Assembly: GCA_965220875.1 (NCBI GenBank)
Contig: OZ244849.1
Location: 744,001-808,000 of the forward strand
Direction: 5' to 3'
Length of the DNA: 64,000 bases
Source of the DNA: WTFY01 sp965220875
GTDB taxonomy: Bacteria; Pseudomonadota; Gammaproteobacteria; UBA4575
Shown here: positions 26,710 to 35,756 of the stretch, piece after piece
How the letters are laid out: each line of letters opens with the position of its first letter
Position numbering within the stretch: the stretch's first letter is position 1
Notes under the pieces: model-generated
Told to the model about the DNA's origin: nothing
The model's input: the letters and a program-made list of their open reading frames with translations, nothing else
The model's database searches: none
Made by a program: the position numbers and the translations under genes

Positions 26710-28275
26710 TTATTCTTCCTTACGAAACATCTGCAACATTCGTTGCGTGACGAAAAACCCGCCACCGATATTAATCGAGGCAATGAGCACAGAAATGGTT
26801 GCCAGCACCACAATCAAGACACTGCTGCTGCCAATCTGCAGCAGTGCACCGATGATAATCACGCTGCTGATTGCGTTGGTCACGCTCATGAGGGGAGTAT
26901 GCAGTGCAGGAGTCACATTCCAGACTACCCAGTAACCGATGAAGCAGGACAGAACGAAAACGGTAAAATGCTGCATGAATTCGGTCGGGGCATAGTGTCC
27001 CAGTCCCAACAGGGCGAGTGCGGCCACAAGCAGTGTGACGGCAAACTTGACCCCGCTTTTCTTCTTTTTTGGCGGTTCGGCAACAGGCGCCTGCGCTGCT
27101 GCCTGTGCAGGAGGAGCCGCAGTGACTGAAATGGGCGGCGGCGGCCAGGTGATCTCGCCGTTGTGAATGACCGTGGTGCCCCGAATGACATCGTCCTCCA
27201 TGTCGACCGTCAGGTTGCCGTCTTTTTCCGGTGTCATGTCTGTCAGCAGATGACACAGGTTGGAGCCGTATAACTGGCTGGACTGCGTCGGCAGGCGGCT
27301 GGGCAAATCCATATAGCCGATCAGTGTGACACCATGCTTGACGACGACCTCGCCCGGGCTGGTCAGCTCACAGTTGCCTCCCTGTTCAGCAGCCAGGTCG
27401 ACCACGACACTGCCTTCCTTCATGAGTTCGACCATGTCAGCCAGGATCAGCTTGGGTGCAGGCTTGCCAGGGATCAAGGCGGTGGTGATGATGATATCGA
27501 CTTCTTTCGCCTGCTCCCTGAACAGGGTCATCTCCGCCTCGATGAACTCCTTGCTCATGACCTTGGCATAACCGCCCGCCGTACTGCCGCCTTCCTCTTC
27601 CTCGAAATCAAGTTCCAGGAACTGCGCACCCATGCTCTCGACCTGCTGTTTCACTTCCGGGCGTGTATCGAATGCGCGCACGATGGCGCCAAGTCCGTTT
27701 CCGGTGCCAATCGCTGCAAGCCCGGCTACGCCGGCACCGATCACCATAATCTTTGCCGGAGGCACCTTTCCCGCAGCGGTGATCTGGCCGGTAAAAAACC
27801 TGCCGAAATGGTTGGCCGCTTCAATTACTGCGCGGTAACCCGCGATATTCGCCATGGATGACAGGGCATCCAGTTTTTGTGCGCGTGAAATTCTTGGGAC
27901 GGAATCCATGGCCAGCACCGTACCCTTGCTGGTTTTCAACCTGTTCATCAGGTCTTCGTTCTGGGCGGGCCAGATGAAGCTGATCAGGGTGCAGCCTTCA
28001 TGCAGCAGCTCCGACTCATGCACGCCCAGGTCCGGGTGTTCCTCAGGAGCCCGCACCTTGAGCACGATGTCGGAGTCGGCCCAGAGTTGCCTGGTATCCG
28101 TGACTACGGTTACTCCTGCTTCCCGGTAGGCGTCATCGTTGAATTTTGCCCGGGCGCCTGCGCCGGACTCGATGGTGCACTCGTAGCCCAGTTTTTGCAT
28201 GCGGGCAGCAGTGTCTGGCGTCAGGGCCACGCGACATTCGTTTTGATGGATTTCTCTTGGGACTCCAATCTTCAT
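26710..28275 (-). CDS. pntA: NAD(P) transhydrogenase subunit alpha
   Basis: NAD(H)-binding subunit with a C-terminal membrane part (four helices, about residues 420-515), i.e. the fused PntA form. The N-terminal domain has MKIGVPREIHQNECRVALTP, and the Rossmann region PAKIMVIGAGVAGLAAIGT and DLAAEQGGNCELT are typical. A Pro/Ala linker joins the domains. I choose the ATG at 28275; the frame is open 31 codons further but without family support. The promoter is probably in the 28276-28677 spacer shared with ppx. Confidence 0.97.
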   Translation of the reverse strand: MKIGVPREIHQNECRVALTPDTAARMQKLGYECTIESGAGARAKFNDDAYREAGVTVVTDTRQLWADSDIVLKVRAPEEHPDLGVHESELLHEGCTLISFIWPAQNEDLMNRLKTSKGTVLAMDSVPRISRAQKLDALSSMANIAGYRAVIEAANHFGRFFTGQITAAGKVPPAKIMVIGAGVAGLAAIGTGNGLGAIVRAFDTRPEVKQQVESMGAQFLELDFEEEEGGSTAGGYAKVMSKEFIEAEMTLFREQAKEVDIIITTALIPGKPAPKLILADMVELMKEGSVVVDLAAEQGGNCELTSPGEVVVKHGVTLIGYMDLPSRLPTQSSQLYGSNLCHLLTDMTPEKDGNLTVDMEDDVIRGTTVIHNGEITWPPPPISVTAAPPAQAAAQAPVAEPPKKKKSGVKFAVTLLVAALALLGLGHYAPTEFMQHFTVFVLSCFIGYWVVWNVTPALHTPLMSVTNAISSVIIIGALLQIGSSSVLIVVLATISVLIASINIGGGFFVTQRMLQMFRKEE

Positions 28276-28419
28276 GCTTGAAATTTCCTTGGATAAACGT
28301 GGGTTTAGTTTGCAGATTCGCTTCTGTACAGGGTTCTCTGGATCATTGCACGTACCCTGCGCGATCAAGTGGTAAATATCGGCTATTGAATCCGGTAATT
28401 TATACTTTTGAAACGGTTG

Positions 28420-28447
28420 TTTACACTGGGCGGCTATACTATATAAT
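28420..28447 (+). promoter_or_regulatory. Sigma-70 promoter in the pntA-ppx spacer
   Basis: TTTACA (28420-28425) and a perfect TATAAT (28442-28447) are separated by 16 bp. This would give a ppx leader of about 220 nt, longer than usual. The 28276-28677 spacer holds no Pho-box array that I can find and no other ORF I trust. Confidence 0.6.
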
Positions 28448-28677
28448 TATTGGCGAAACGGCCACAGGAAAATTCTTCCCCGAGAGGAAACGTTACAGGT
28501 CCATGTTCGGCAAGCCTTGAGTCTGAATCATCTTACGATCAAACCATCTGTGGCGTTCCTGCAAGTTTACATCCCTTATTTTGGTGTCCCCGGGTGCGAA
28601 TGCAGATGAGCGTATGCTCCTGACCGGGCTTCTTCGGCCGCAATCCACGGGGACGGACAGTGCCCGTCGCCGGCTGC

Positions 28678-30249
28678 ATGGACAGTGACATGCAAGGCGT
28701 TTCTCCCCAACCTGCCACGTACCCGGAAGCATCGTCTCCAGAAATTCCTTCCGTAATTGCCGCGGTGGACCTGGGTTCAAACAGTTTTCACATGGTGGTC
28801 GCGCAGGACCAGCATGGACAACTGAAAATCATCGACAGGATTCGCGAGATGGTTCGCCTGGGAGCCGGACTTGATGAGTCTGGCAGGATTTGCGAAGAAG
28901 CGCAGGAGCGGGCCATCAAGTGTCTGCAGCGATTCGGTCAGCGCATGCAGGAAATGCATGCCCATTCGGTGCGTGTAGTCGGCACCAACACTTTTCGCCA
29001 TGCCAGGCACAACAGTGGTTTCGTACAGCGCGCGGAAGAGGCACTCGGGCACCCTATCCAGGTGATCTCGGGCATAGAGGAAGCGCGCCTGGTGTATCAC
29101 GGTACGACCCATTCCATCACCGGTCCGCACGGGAAGTGGCTTGTAGTTGATATTGGCGGTGGCAGTACCGAGGTCATCATCGGAGAACAGCGAGAGCCAA
29201 TCCTGATGGAAAGTGTACAGATGGGCTGCGTCGGCATGAGCCAGCGGTTTTTTGAGCAGGGGGGCCTGGAGAAGAAGCGATTCAAGAAGGCCCTGGTGGA
29301 GGCCAAGCTTCAGCTGCAGCCGATCATCGCTTCCGTAAAAAAGCTTGGCTGGAATTATGTGGTGGGTACTGCCGGGACGATTCGCACCATTGACCAGCTG
29401 ATGCGTGAACTCGAGCTCAGTGACCGCGGCATCACGTACGAGGGCATTCAGGCCCTGATTGCCGAATTGAAGGCAGCCGGGCAGATGGATAATGTCCAGT
29501 TCAATTCCCTGGCGGCTGAACGGAAACCCGTCTTCGCTGGAGGACTGGTGGTGCTCAAGGCGATCTTTTCCGAACTGGGGATCAGTGAAATGATGACTTC
29601 CGAGGGAGGGTTGCGGGAAGGATTGCTGCTGGACCTCGCCGGGCGTATCCATCACCGGGATACACGCGATCGGACCGTATTTTCACTGATGCGCCGATAC
29701 CATGTCGATTTCAAGCATGCCGCGAGAATTAAAACCACTGCACTGCACGTGCTGGACCAGGTGTCGGGGATACTGGAAATTGACCGGGACCTCGCCTATC
29801 CCTTCCTGATCTGGGCCGCAGACCTGCACGAAATCGGCCTGGACATCTCGCACTCACGCTATCACCGTCATGGCGCCTATGTACTGAACCATGGCGACCT
29901 GCTTGGATTTTCCTGGAACGAGCAACGCCTGCTCGCCTGCCTCGTGGGGAATCACCGCCGCAAGATCAATATGGAGCTGGTGGAGCAGTTGCCGAGTCAG
30001 TGGCAGGCGCAGGCCGTCTACATGATTGTCATATTGCGGCTGGCAGCATTGCTCAATCGAGACAGGGTCCCGAAAAGGACCCCCCCTGTTAAGGTTACCC
30101 GCCATGCCCGGCACATCAAGATTGCACTGGACCGCAAATGGCTCAAACGGCATCCCTTGACGGCTGCAGAGCTTGAGTTGGAAGAAAGCTACCTGAAAGC
30201 CCTGAACGTAGAGGTGAGAATCGGCGGTCTTGAGCAAACTGCACGGTGA
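28678..30249 (+). CDS. ppx: Exopolyphosphatase (Ppx/GppA family)
   Basis: Releases phosphate from the ends of polyphosphate. The N-terminal ASKHA ATPase-like half has AAVDLGSNSFHMVVAQ and the phosphate loop LVVDIGGGSTEVIIGE. The C-terminal HD-like half has HEIGLDISHSRYHRHGAYVL. The total length of over 500 residues fits Ppx rather than the shorter forms. A catalytic Glu is expected in GIEEARLVYHG. Start uncertain among GTG 28660, ATG 28678 and ATG 28690; none has a strong ribosome site. Convergent with ppk1, 42 bp apart. Confidence 0.93.
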   Translation: MDSDMQGVSPQPATYPEASSPEIPSVIAAVDLGSNSFHMVVAQDQHGQLKIIDRIREMVRLGAGLDESGRICEEAQERAIKCLQRFGQRMQEMHAHSVRVVGTNTFRHARHNSGFVQRAEEALGHPIQVISGIEEARLVYHGTTHSITGPHGKWLVVDIGGGSTEVIIGEQREPILMESVQMGCVGMSQRFFEQGGLEKKRFKKALVEAKLQLQPIIASVKKLGWNYVVGTAGTIRTIDQLMRELELSDRGITYEGIQALIAELKAAGQMDNVQFNSLAAERKPVFAGGLVVLKAIFSELGISEMMTSEGGLREGLLLDLAGRIHHRDTRDRTVFSLMRRYHVDFKHAARIKTTALHVLDQVSGILEIDRDLAYPFLIWAADLHEIGLDISHSRYHRHGAYVLNHGDLLGFSWNEQRLLACLVGNHRRKINMELVEQLPSQWQAQAVYMIVILRLAALLNRDRVPKRTPPVKVTRHARHIKIALDRKWLKRHPLTAAELELEESYLKALNVEVRIGGLEQTAR

Positions 30250-30291
30250 GGCGGCATCCCCGGGGTGGCTGCCCTGGGCATCCGTGCCTGG

Positions 30292-32379
30292 CTAGTATGT
30301 GACCCGCGCAAACTGGTTCAGCAGGGTCTGCTGTGCGCAATAGGAGTCCGGCTCGCTTTCAGGTGTGTTGGTGTAGGTGCCGTCCGACTGAAGGATCCAT
30401 GCTTGCTGGTTGTCTTTGAGGTAGATTTCAAGTTCCTCAATGATCCGGTCACGCATGCCTGTATCGCGTATGGGCCAGCAGACCTCCACACGGCGGAAGA
30501 AGTTCCGGTCCATCCAGTCTGCACTGGAACAGAATACCTGCGGATCGGTGTCGTTCCGGAAATAGTAGACGCGTGTATGCTCCAGAAAACGTCCAACGAT
30601 GGAGCGCACCTCGATGTTCTCCGATATCCCGGGAAGACCCGGGCGCAGGCAGCAGGTACCGCGGATGATCAGGTGAATCCTGACCCCGGAGTTCGAGGCC
30701 CGGTACAGGGCCTGGATGATTTGCGGTTCGACCAGGGAGTTGCATTTTGCGATGATCCGGCCTTCCCGGCCCTGCCTGGCATGCTCGGTCTCGATGTCAA
30801 TCATCCGTATCAGCGAGTTGTAGAGCGTGAACGGTGACTGCAATGCGCTGTTCAGGCTCGGTACCTTGGTGAAGCTGGTCAGTTCGAGAAATATTTCATG
30901 GGCATCGGCTGTAAGCTCCGGATCGCTGGTGAACATCCCGTAGTCCGTATACAGGCGCGTGGTTTTTTCGTGATAGTTGCCGGTACCGAAATGCGCATAA
31001 CGATGCAGGCCGCCCTGTTCACGGCGTACGACCAGAATCATCTTGCCATGTGTTTTTTTGCCTACGATACCGTAGACAACATGGGCGCCGGCCTTCTGCA
31101 GCCGGTTTGCAAGGGAAATGTTCGCAGCCTCATCGAAGCGTGCCATGAGTTCGATTACGACTGTGACCTCCTTGCCCGCCTTGGCCGCCTTGACAAGGTT
31201 GTCGACAATGGGTGAATTCGGTCCGGTCCGGTACAGGGTCTGCTTGATTGCCAGCACCTTGGGATCTGCAGCCGCCTGCCGTACAAAATCTATGACAGGC
31301 GCAAAGGACTGGTATGGGTGGTGCAGCAGGATGTCGCTTTGTCTGATCAGTTCAAACAGGTTTGCATTGTGACTGAGCCTTTTCGGCAGGCCGGCAGAGA
31401 ACGGAGGGTATTTCAGGTCAGGCCGGTCAACCAGGTCGTAGGCCTGGCTGAGCCGGTTAAGATTGACGGGCCCGTTCACCCGGTACAGGTCTACCGCCGA
31501 CAGGGAAAACTGCTGCAGCAGATAGGTCACCAGCTCACCGGGACAGTTGTCCGCGACTTCAAGACGCACTGCATCCCCGTACCTGCGTGAAGCCAGTTCG
31601 CCTTCCAGGGCTCGCATGAGGTCATCAATTTCCTCATCGTCCAGGAACAGGTCGCTGTTGCGCGTAAGCCTGAACTGGTAGCTTCCTTTCACTTCGAGTC
31701 CCTCGAACAGCTCGTGTACGAAGGCATGCATGACCGAAGACAGGAACACATAGTTTTCTCCTTCCTGGTCATGGGTATCGTCAGGCAGGCGGATCAGACG
31801 CGGCAGGGAGCGTGGTGCCTGCACGATCGCATGCTCGCCCCGGCGTCCGAAGGCATCCAGTCCTTCCAGCTGAACGATGAAGTTCAGGGACTTGTTGATG
31901 ATGCGTGGAAATGGATGTGCCGGATCCAGGCCAAGAGGACTCAGCACCGGTTCGACTTCCTCCAGGAAATACCGGCGCAACCAGGTACTTTGAGCCGGGG
32001 TCCACTGTTCACGGGCGATGAAGCGGATATTCTGCTCGACCAGTTCCGGCTTGAGCTCTTCGTTGAAAACGCGATATTGCTCGGCAACCAGTTCGGAAGC
32101 CTCGCTGTGGATCTGCTTCAGCAGATCGCGGGGGGTTATTCCATCTGCAGCAAGGCTCGCGATATCCAGATCGATATGCGACTTGACCCCCCCTACGCGT
32201 ATCTCGAAAAACTCATCCAGGTTGGTGCAGGAGATGCACAGGAACTTCAGGCGCTCCAGCAGGGGCGTCGACGGCTCTCGCGCCTGTTGAAGCACCCGGG
32301 AATTGAACTTCAGCAGGCTGAGCTCCCGGTTGATGTAATTTTCGGCTAGTCCGAAGTTCTGTTCGTCCATGTCCGGCAT
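30292..32379 (-). CDS. ppk1: Polyphosphate kinase 1
   Basis: Synthesises polyphosphate from ATP at the membrane. The 695 residues have the PPK1 N-terminal domain with NRELSLLKFNSRVLQQA, the head domain, and the C-terminal PLD-like catalytic domains. The autophosphorylated His is expected in YAHFGTGNYHEKTTRLYTDY, and the second site region is LIIRGTCCLRPGLPG. The stop lies 42 bp from ppx (convergent). It starts 43 bp after the Agt-like glycosyltransferase on the same strand with no visible promoter or terminator between, so co-transcription with plcP-agt is likely. Confidence 0.96.
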   Translation of the reverse strand: MPDMDEQNFGLAENYINRELSLLKFNSRVLQQAREPSTPLLERLKFLCISCTNLDEFFEIRVGGVKSHIDLDIASLAADGITPRDLLKQIHSEASELVAEQYRVFNEELKPELVEQNIRFIAREQWTPAQSTWLRRYFLEEVEPVLSPLGLDPAHPFPRIINKSLNFIVQLEGLDAFGRRGEHAIVQAPRSLPRLIRLPDDTHDQEGENYVFLSSVMHAFVHELFEGLEVKGSYQFRLTRNSDLFLDDEEIDDLMRALEGELASRRYGDAVRLEVADNCPGELVTYLLQQFSLSAVDLYRVNGPVNLNRLSQAYDLVDRPDLKYPPFSAGLPKRLSHNANLFELIRQSDILLHHPYQSFAPVIDFVRQAAADPKVLAIKQTLYRTGPNSPIVDNLVKAAKAGKEVTVVIELMARFDEAANISLANRLQKAGAHVVYGIVGKKTHGKMILVVRREQGGLHRYAHFGTGNYHEKTTRLYTDYGMFTSDPELTADAHEIFLELTSFTKVPSLNSALQSPFTLYNSLIRMIDIETEHARQGREGRIIAKCNSLVEPQIIQALYRASNSGVRIHLIIRGTCCLRPGLPGISENIEVRSIVGRFLEHTRVYYFRNDTDPQVFCSSADWMDRNFFRRVEVCWPIRDTGMRDRIIEELEIYLKDNQQAWILQSDGTYTNTPESEPDSYCAQQTLLNQFARVTY

Positions 32380-32421
32380 AATATCGTTGTTCAGGACGGG
32401 TAGTATACGTGATGCAGATTT

Positions 32422-33474
32422 TCAGGAGGAGTCTCCTGCCTGTCGGCTGTGACATTTCTCCTGCACGGGCTGACCGTTGCTGACCGGTGTAATGTTTGAC
32501 AGAAACATGTGGGTAGCGCTTTCCCACGTGTATTCCAGGGCCTGGTTTCGACAGTATTTCGGGTCCAGCTCCAGGGCGTCCAGGGCAGCCTGTCTGAGGT
32601 CCTTGTCAAGGCAGCCCGTAACCCGGTTTCGAACCACGTCAATGGGACCGGTCACAGGGTAGGCGGCGACCGGTGTGCCACAGGCCATCGCCTCCAGCAT
32701 GACAATCCCAAACGTGTCGGTCTTGCTGGGAAACACGAATACATCCGAGGCGGCCAGGTAACTGGCCAACTCCTCTCCGAACTTGTAGCCTACGAAACGG
32801 ACCTCTCGGTAGGCTTTGCGCAGTGCATGGTAGGCCGGTCCGTGTCCGATGACATACTTGGTGCCGGGCAGGTCAAGCTTCAGGAATGCCTCGATATTCT
32901 TCTCGACTGAAACCCGTCCCACGTATATCCAGATAGGTCGTGGATCCGGGATCGAAGCCTTCTTGTCAGGCTTGAACACCCCCGTATCCACGCCACGGGG
33001 CCAGCGGGCAAGATTTTCAAACCCGCGCAACCTCATCAGTTTTTCCAGGTGCGGAGTACCGACCATGATGCAGGCGGAGGCGGAATGAAACCAACGCAGA
33101 AACATGTAGGATGCCCATAACGGCACCGGGTATCGCTTGCGTATGTATTCCGGAAACTGGGTATGGTACGAAGTTGTGAAGGCCCACCGTTTGTTTTTGC
33201 ACAGTGCACGTGCGGCAAGACCCATCGGTCCTTCTGTAGCAATGTGGATGGCTTCAGGGCCGTAGGATGCAAGCGATTTTTTCAGGCCTCCACCAGGGTT
33301 CAGAGCAAGCCTGATTTCCGGATATGAGGGGCAGGGTACGGACTTGAAGCCGCTTGGATCGAAGACTCGAACCGTGTGGCCCTGGCGAACCAGTGTTTCC
33401 CGCGTCGTCTTCAGGGTAGTGACGACACCGTTGACCTGTGGTTCCCAGGCATCCGTGACGATGGCTAATTTCAT
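32422..33474 (-). CDS. Family 4 glycosyltransferase, probable Agt-type glycolipid synthase
   Basis: GT-B fold glycosyltransferase, 350 residues. The N-terminal acceptor domain begins MKLAIVTDAWEPQVNGVVTT and contains CPSYPEIRLALNPGG; the nucleotide-sugar domain has YVGRVSVEKNIEAFL and the GT4 signature DTFGIVMLEAMACGTPVAA (the first Glu of the usual EX7E motif is Asp). Its ATG overlaps the stop of the upstream metallophosphoesterase by 4 bp. In alphaproteobacteria and some others such a pair is PlcP-Agt, in which Agt adds sugars to diacylglycerol to make glycolipids under phosphate starvation. The diacylglycerol substrate here is inference from this pairing and the Pho box. Confidence 0.8.
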   Translation of the reverse strand: MKLAIVTDAWEPQVNGVVTTLKTTRETLVRQGHTVRVFDPSGFKSVPCPSYPEIRLALNPGGGLKKSLASYGPEAIHIATEGPMGLAARALCKNKRWAFTTSYHTQFPEYIRKRYPVPLWASYMFLRWFHSASACIMVGTPHLEKLMRLRGFENLARWPRGVDTGVFKPDKKASIPDPRPIWIYVGRVSVEKNIEAFLKLDLPGTKYVIGHGPAYHALRKAYREVRFVGYKFGEELASYLAASDVFVFPSKTDTFGIVMLEAMACGTPVAAYPVTGPIDVVRNRVTGCLDKDLRQAALDALELDPKYCRNQALEYTWESATHMFLSNITPVSNGQPVQEKCHSRQAGDSS

Positions 33475-34286
33475 GCTGCCCGTTTCGAAATTCCTGTCTT
33501 GAGGTCGTCAGACGGGGTGCTCGACACCCGGGTATTGGTCCATTTCAGCAAATGCAGACTGCCATCCAGTGATTCCGCGAGTGCCGTGCAACTTTCGACC
33601 CAGTCTCCGTCGTTGCAGTACAGTATACCGTTAATTTCCTCTATTTCCGCATGGTGGATATGTCCACAGATGACGCCATCCACGTTGCGGCCCGCAGCCA
33701 TGCCTGTCAGGGCCTCCTTGAAATGTGCGATGTGCTTCACGGCATTTTTTACCTTGTGTTTCAGATGGCTTGAGAGTGACCAGTATGGAAAGTTGAATCG
33801 TTTTCGAAAAAAATGCACGAGGATGTTCGCCTGCAGCAAGAGGCTGTATGCGTGGCAGCCGATGCAGGCAAGAAACCTGCCGTGTGTGATGACGCCGTCG
33901 AACTCATCGCCATGCAGCACAAGCAGGCGGCGCCCATCAGCGGTGGTGTGGATACATTCCCTGGCAATCTCGACGTTGCCGAACACATTGCCACAGTAAT
34001 CACGGAACAGTTCATCATGGTTGCCAGGTACGTAAATCACCCGTGTGCCGTGCTTGGCCTTGCCCAGAATCGTTCTCAACACGTTGTTATGCGACTGTGG
34101 CCAGTAGAAACCCCGTTTCAGGCTCCAACAGTCAATGATGTCGCCGACAAGATACAGGTATTCACTCTGGACGGCGTGCAGGAAGTCCAGCAGCAACTCG
34201 GCCTGGCATCCACGAAATCCAAGATGCGTATCCGAGATCCAGATGCTGCGGACTGAATGAGGTGTAATGGAAGGTATGTCAGTCAA
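33471..34286 (-). CDS. PlcP-like calcineurin-type phosphoesterase (LpxH-related)
   Basis: Two-metal phosphoesterase of 271 residues in the same superfamily as LpxH. The metal motifs are all present: SDTHLGF, GDIIDCW, PGNHDE, VLHGDEFD and GHIHHAE. It is longer than E. coli LpxH and lacks a membrane helix. The overlapping glycosyltransferase and the tandem Pho box upstream (34324-34356) point to PlcP, a phospholipase C that frees diacylglycerol from phospholipids, rather than lipid A synthesis. The only in-frame start I see is TTG at 34286, after GGGG. A UDP-diacylglucosamine hydrolase remains the alternative. Confidence 0.75.
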   Translation of the reverse strand: MTDIPSITPHSVRSIWISDTHLGFRGCQAELLLDFLHAVQSEYLYLVGDIIDCWSLKRGFYWPQSHNNVLRTILGKAKHGTRVIYVPGNHDELFRDYCGNVFGNVEIARECIHTTADGRRLLVLHGDEFDGVITHGRFLACIGCHAYSLLLQANILVHFFRKRFNFPYWSLSSHLKHKVKNAVKHIAHFKEALTGMAAGRNVDGVICGHIHHAEIEEINGILYCNDGDWVESCTALAESLDGSLHLLKWTNTRVSSTPSDDLKTGISKRAA

Positions 34287-34323
34287 GCTTCATTAATCCC
34301 CTGCACGGCGAAGTCTGAGAGCG

Positions 34324-34356
34324 GTTTGTTACAGGGTTATGCAGCATTTATTTCAG
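34324..34356 (-). promoter_or_regulatory. Pho box upstream of plcP-agt-ppk1
   Basis: Read on the minus strand, three 11-bp units follow without gap: CTGAAATAAAT, GCTGCATAACC and CTGTAACAAAC. The PhoB half-site consensus is CTGTCATAAAT or CTGTAACAAAT; the first matches 9 of 11 positions and the third has a perfect CTGTAAC. The array ends about 38 bp before the TTG start. Confidence 0.75.
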
Positions 34357-34412
34357 GCAAGTTAAAAGAAGGTCAATAGCATCCTGTTTTAAAAGAAAAA
34401 ATTTAATCTACG

Positions 34413-34445
34413 CTTAACACAGGTTTCATCAATCGTTCACGTTAC
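34413..34445 (+). promoter_or_regulatory. Candidate Pho box upstream of the PAP2 phosphatase gene
   Basis: Three 11-bp units CTTAACACAGG, TTTCATCAATC and GTTCACGTTAC keep the T-T-(C/A)-A core at the same place with 11-bp period, facing the plus-strand gene 27 bp downstream. Matches are weaker than in the other arrays, so this is a moderate call. Confidence 0.5.
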
Positions 34446-34471
34446 TTCCCTAGGTTAGGCACCACGGGAGT

Positions 34472-35029
34472 ATGAACACCAACCCTAGAAGCCTGATCTG
34501 GTTCAACCGTATCGAGCAAGTTGAACTGCCTTTGTGCACGTATATCAATCGTGCCGGCAACCTGAAGCCATTGAATTTGCTTTTCCGGTCTGTCAACAGG
34601 CTGGGCGATGGCCTGTTCTGGTACAGCCTGATCATCACCACGCTGTTGCTGTACGGAAGGAATGCGGTAATTCCCGCCCTCCAGATAGGTCTGTCAGCAG
34701 GAGTGGGCGTACTGGTCTACAAGGCACTGAAGGAACGCTTGGTCCGGGAGCGTCCGTTTGTCACGCATGAGGTGATCCGCTGCAATGCGCGTTCGCTTGA
34801 CCAGTACAGCTTTCCTTCCGGTCACACCCTGCATGCGGTCAACTTCTCCATACTACTGGTGTGGCATTACCCGGTACTGGCGTGGATGGCGATTCCGTTT
34901 GCGGTGCTGGTCGCACTTTCCAGGGTGGTACTGGGACTGCATTACATTAGCGACGTACTGGTCGGGGGCCTCATCGGAGCGATGATCGCTGTGGTGAGCC
35001 TGTACATCGCATCCCCATACCTGATGTGA
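34472..35029 (+). CDS. PAP2-family membrane phosphatase
   Basis: Membrane phosphatase of 185 residues with about five or six helices. The three PAP2 active-site motifs are intact: KERLVRERP, SFPSGHTLHAVN and SRVVLGLHYISD. Members dephosphorylate phosphatidate, phosphatidylglycerol phosphate or undecaprenyl diphosphate; the sequence alone does not decide. Its place opposite plcP with a possible Pho box makes phosphatidate-to-diacylglycerol conversion an attractive idea. Confidence 0.88.
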   Translation: MNTNPRSLIWFNRIEQVELPLCTYINRAGNLKPLNLLFRSVNRLGDGLFWYSLIITTLLLYGRNAVIPALQIGLSAGVGVLVYKALKERLVRERPFVTHEVIRCNARSLDQYSFPSGHTLHAVNFSILLVWHYPVLAWMAIPFAVLVALSRVVLGLHYISDVLVGGLIGAMIAVVSLYIASPYLM

Positions 35030-35061
35030 CAGCTTCTGGGCAAAGAACCTGGTGTAAGAAA

Positions 35062-35156
35062 TCACACCCCCACCAGGGCAAGCATAATCAGGCCGATCCC
35101 AGCTGCTGAGCGATGCAATATCCTTTGTGACGCTGGGGGTGCACGCTGATTGACCG
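35062..35156 (-). pseudogene. Possible remnant of a membrane-protein C-terminus
   Basis: On the minus strand a short open stretch ends RILHRSAAGIGLIMLALVGV before a TGA at 35064-35062. It resembles the last helix of LysE/RhtB-type or similar transporters, but an in-frame stop lies just upstream and no gene body remains. It may also be chance. The rest of 35030-35233 holds only nested short inverted repeats such as CAGGGATT (35159-35166) and AATCCCTG (35188-35195). Confidence 0.2.
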
Positions 35157-35233
35157 GGCAGGGATTTCAGTGGAAGCTTGGCGACTCAATCCCTGTGTTA
35201 GAATTCACAGCCCTGCCCGATGATGAAGTGACC

Positions 35234-35713
35234 ATGAGAATAATCAAATCTATAGCACTGATTGTCCTGGTGTGGTTTGCTGCAGGCAGCCTGTTCGCCG
35301 ATGAAAAACGCATCATTTACGATTTCGAGTACGGAATATTCTCAAGGGGCATGGAAGACTACAAGGAAGGGGACCGGGCCCTGACGCCCGAAGGGCCCCT
35401 GGAGAAGACCACCGTGATTCCGGCCAGGCTGGGGATGAAATTCGGTGTCCGCTACTGGCTGTCGCGAAGCGGTTTTCTCGCCAAACCCACGTTGCACCTG
35501 ATCTATCACGTGCCCACCATGATCGATCCCAATACAGGTGAATTCATCGACAAGATCGAAATCCTGCAGGAAGAGTCCGAGCTTGACTACATGCATACGA
35601 TGGCTTTCGAGTTTGCCCGCCAGTATGAACTTGTACCGGGTGAATACCGGTTTTACGTGTTCTTCGAGAACCAGAAGCTGCTGGAGCAGGTTTTTCAGGT
35701 TGTGCTGCAGTGA
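35234..35713 (+). CDS. Exported DUF3859-like protein of unknown function
   Basis: The ATG at 35234 gives 159 residues with a clear signal peptide (MRIIKSIALIVLVWFAAGSL, cleavage near FA-DE). The mature part, IIYDFEYGIFSRG then HLIYHVPTMIDPNTGEF and EYRFYVFFENQKLLEQVF, looks all-beta and resembles DUF3859, which I recall from memory. No catalytic motif is visible. It lies between two likely PhoB targets but I see no Pho box of its own. It converges with the beta-propeller gene. Confidence 0.6.
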   Translation: MRIIKSIALIVLVWFAAGSLFADEKRIIYDFEYGIFSRGMEDYKEGDRALTPEGPLEKTTVIPARLGMKFGVRYWLSRSGFLAKPTLHLIYHVPTMIDPNTGEFIDKIEILQEESELDYMHTMAFEFARQYELVPGEYRFYVFFENQKLLEQVFQVVLQ

Positions 35714-35756
35714 CCATGCATTTGAAATCGATTGCCTGCAAGGGCCGCTACGGGTG

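Noticed and set aside
28276..28677. Search for a Pho box upstream of ppx
   Set aside because: No pair of half-sites with 11-bp spacing was found; only a sigma-70 promoter is supported.
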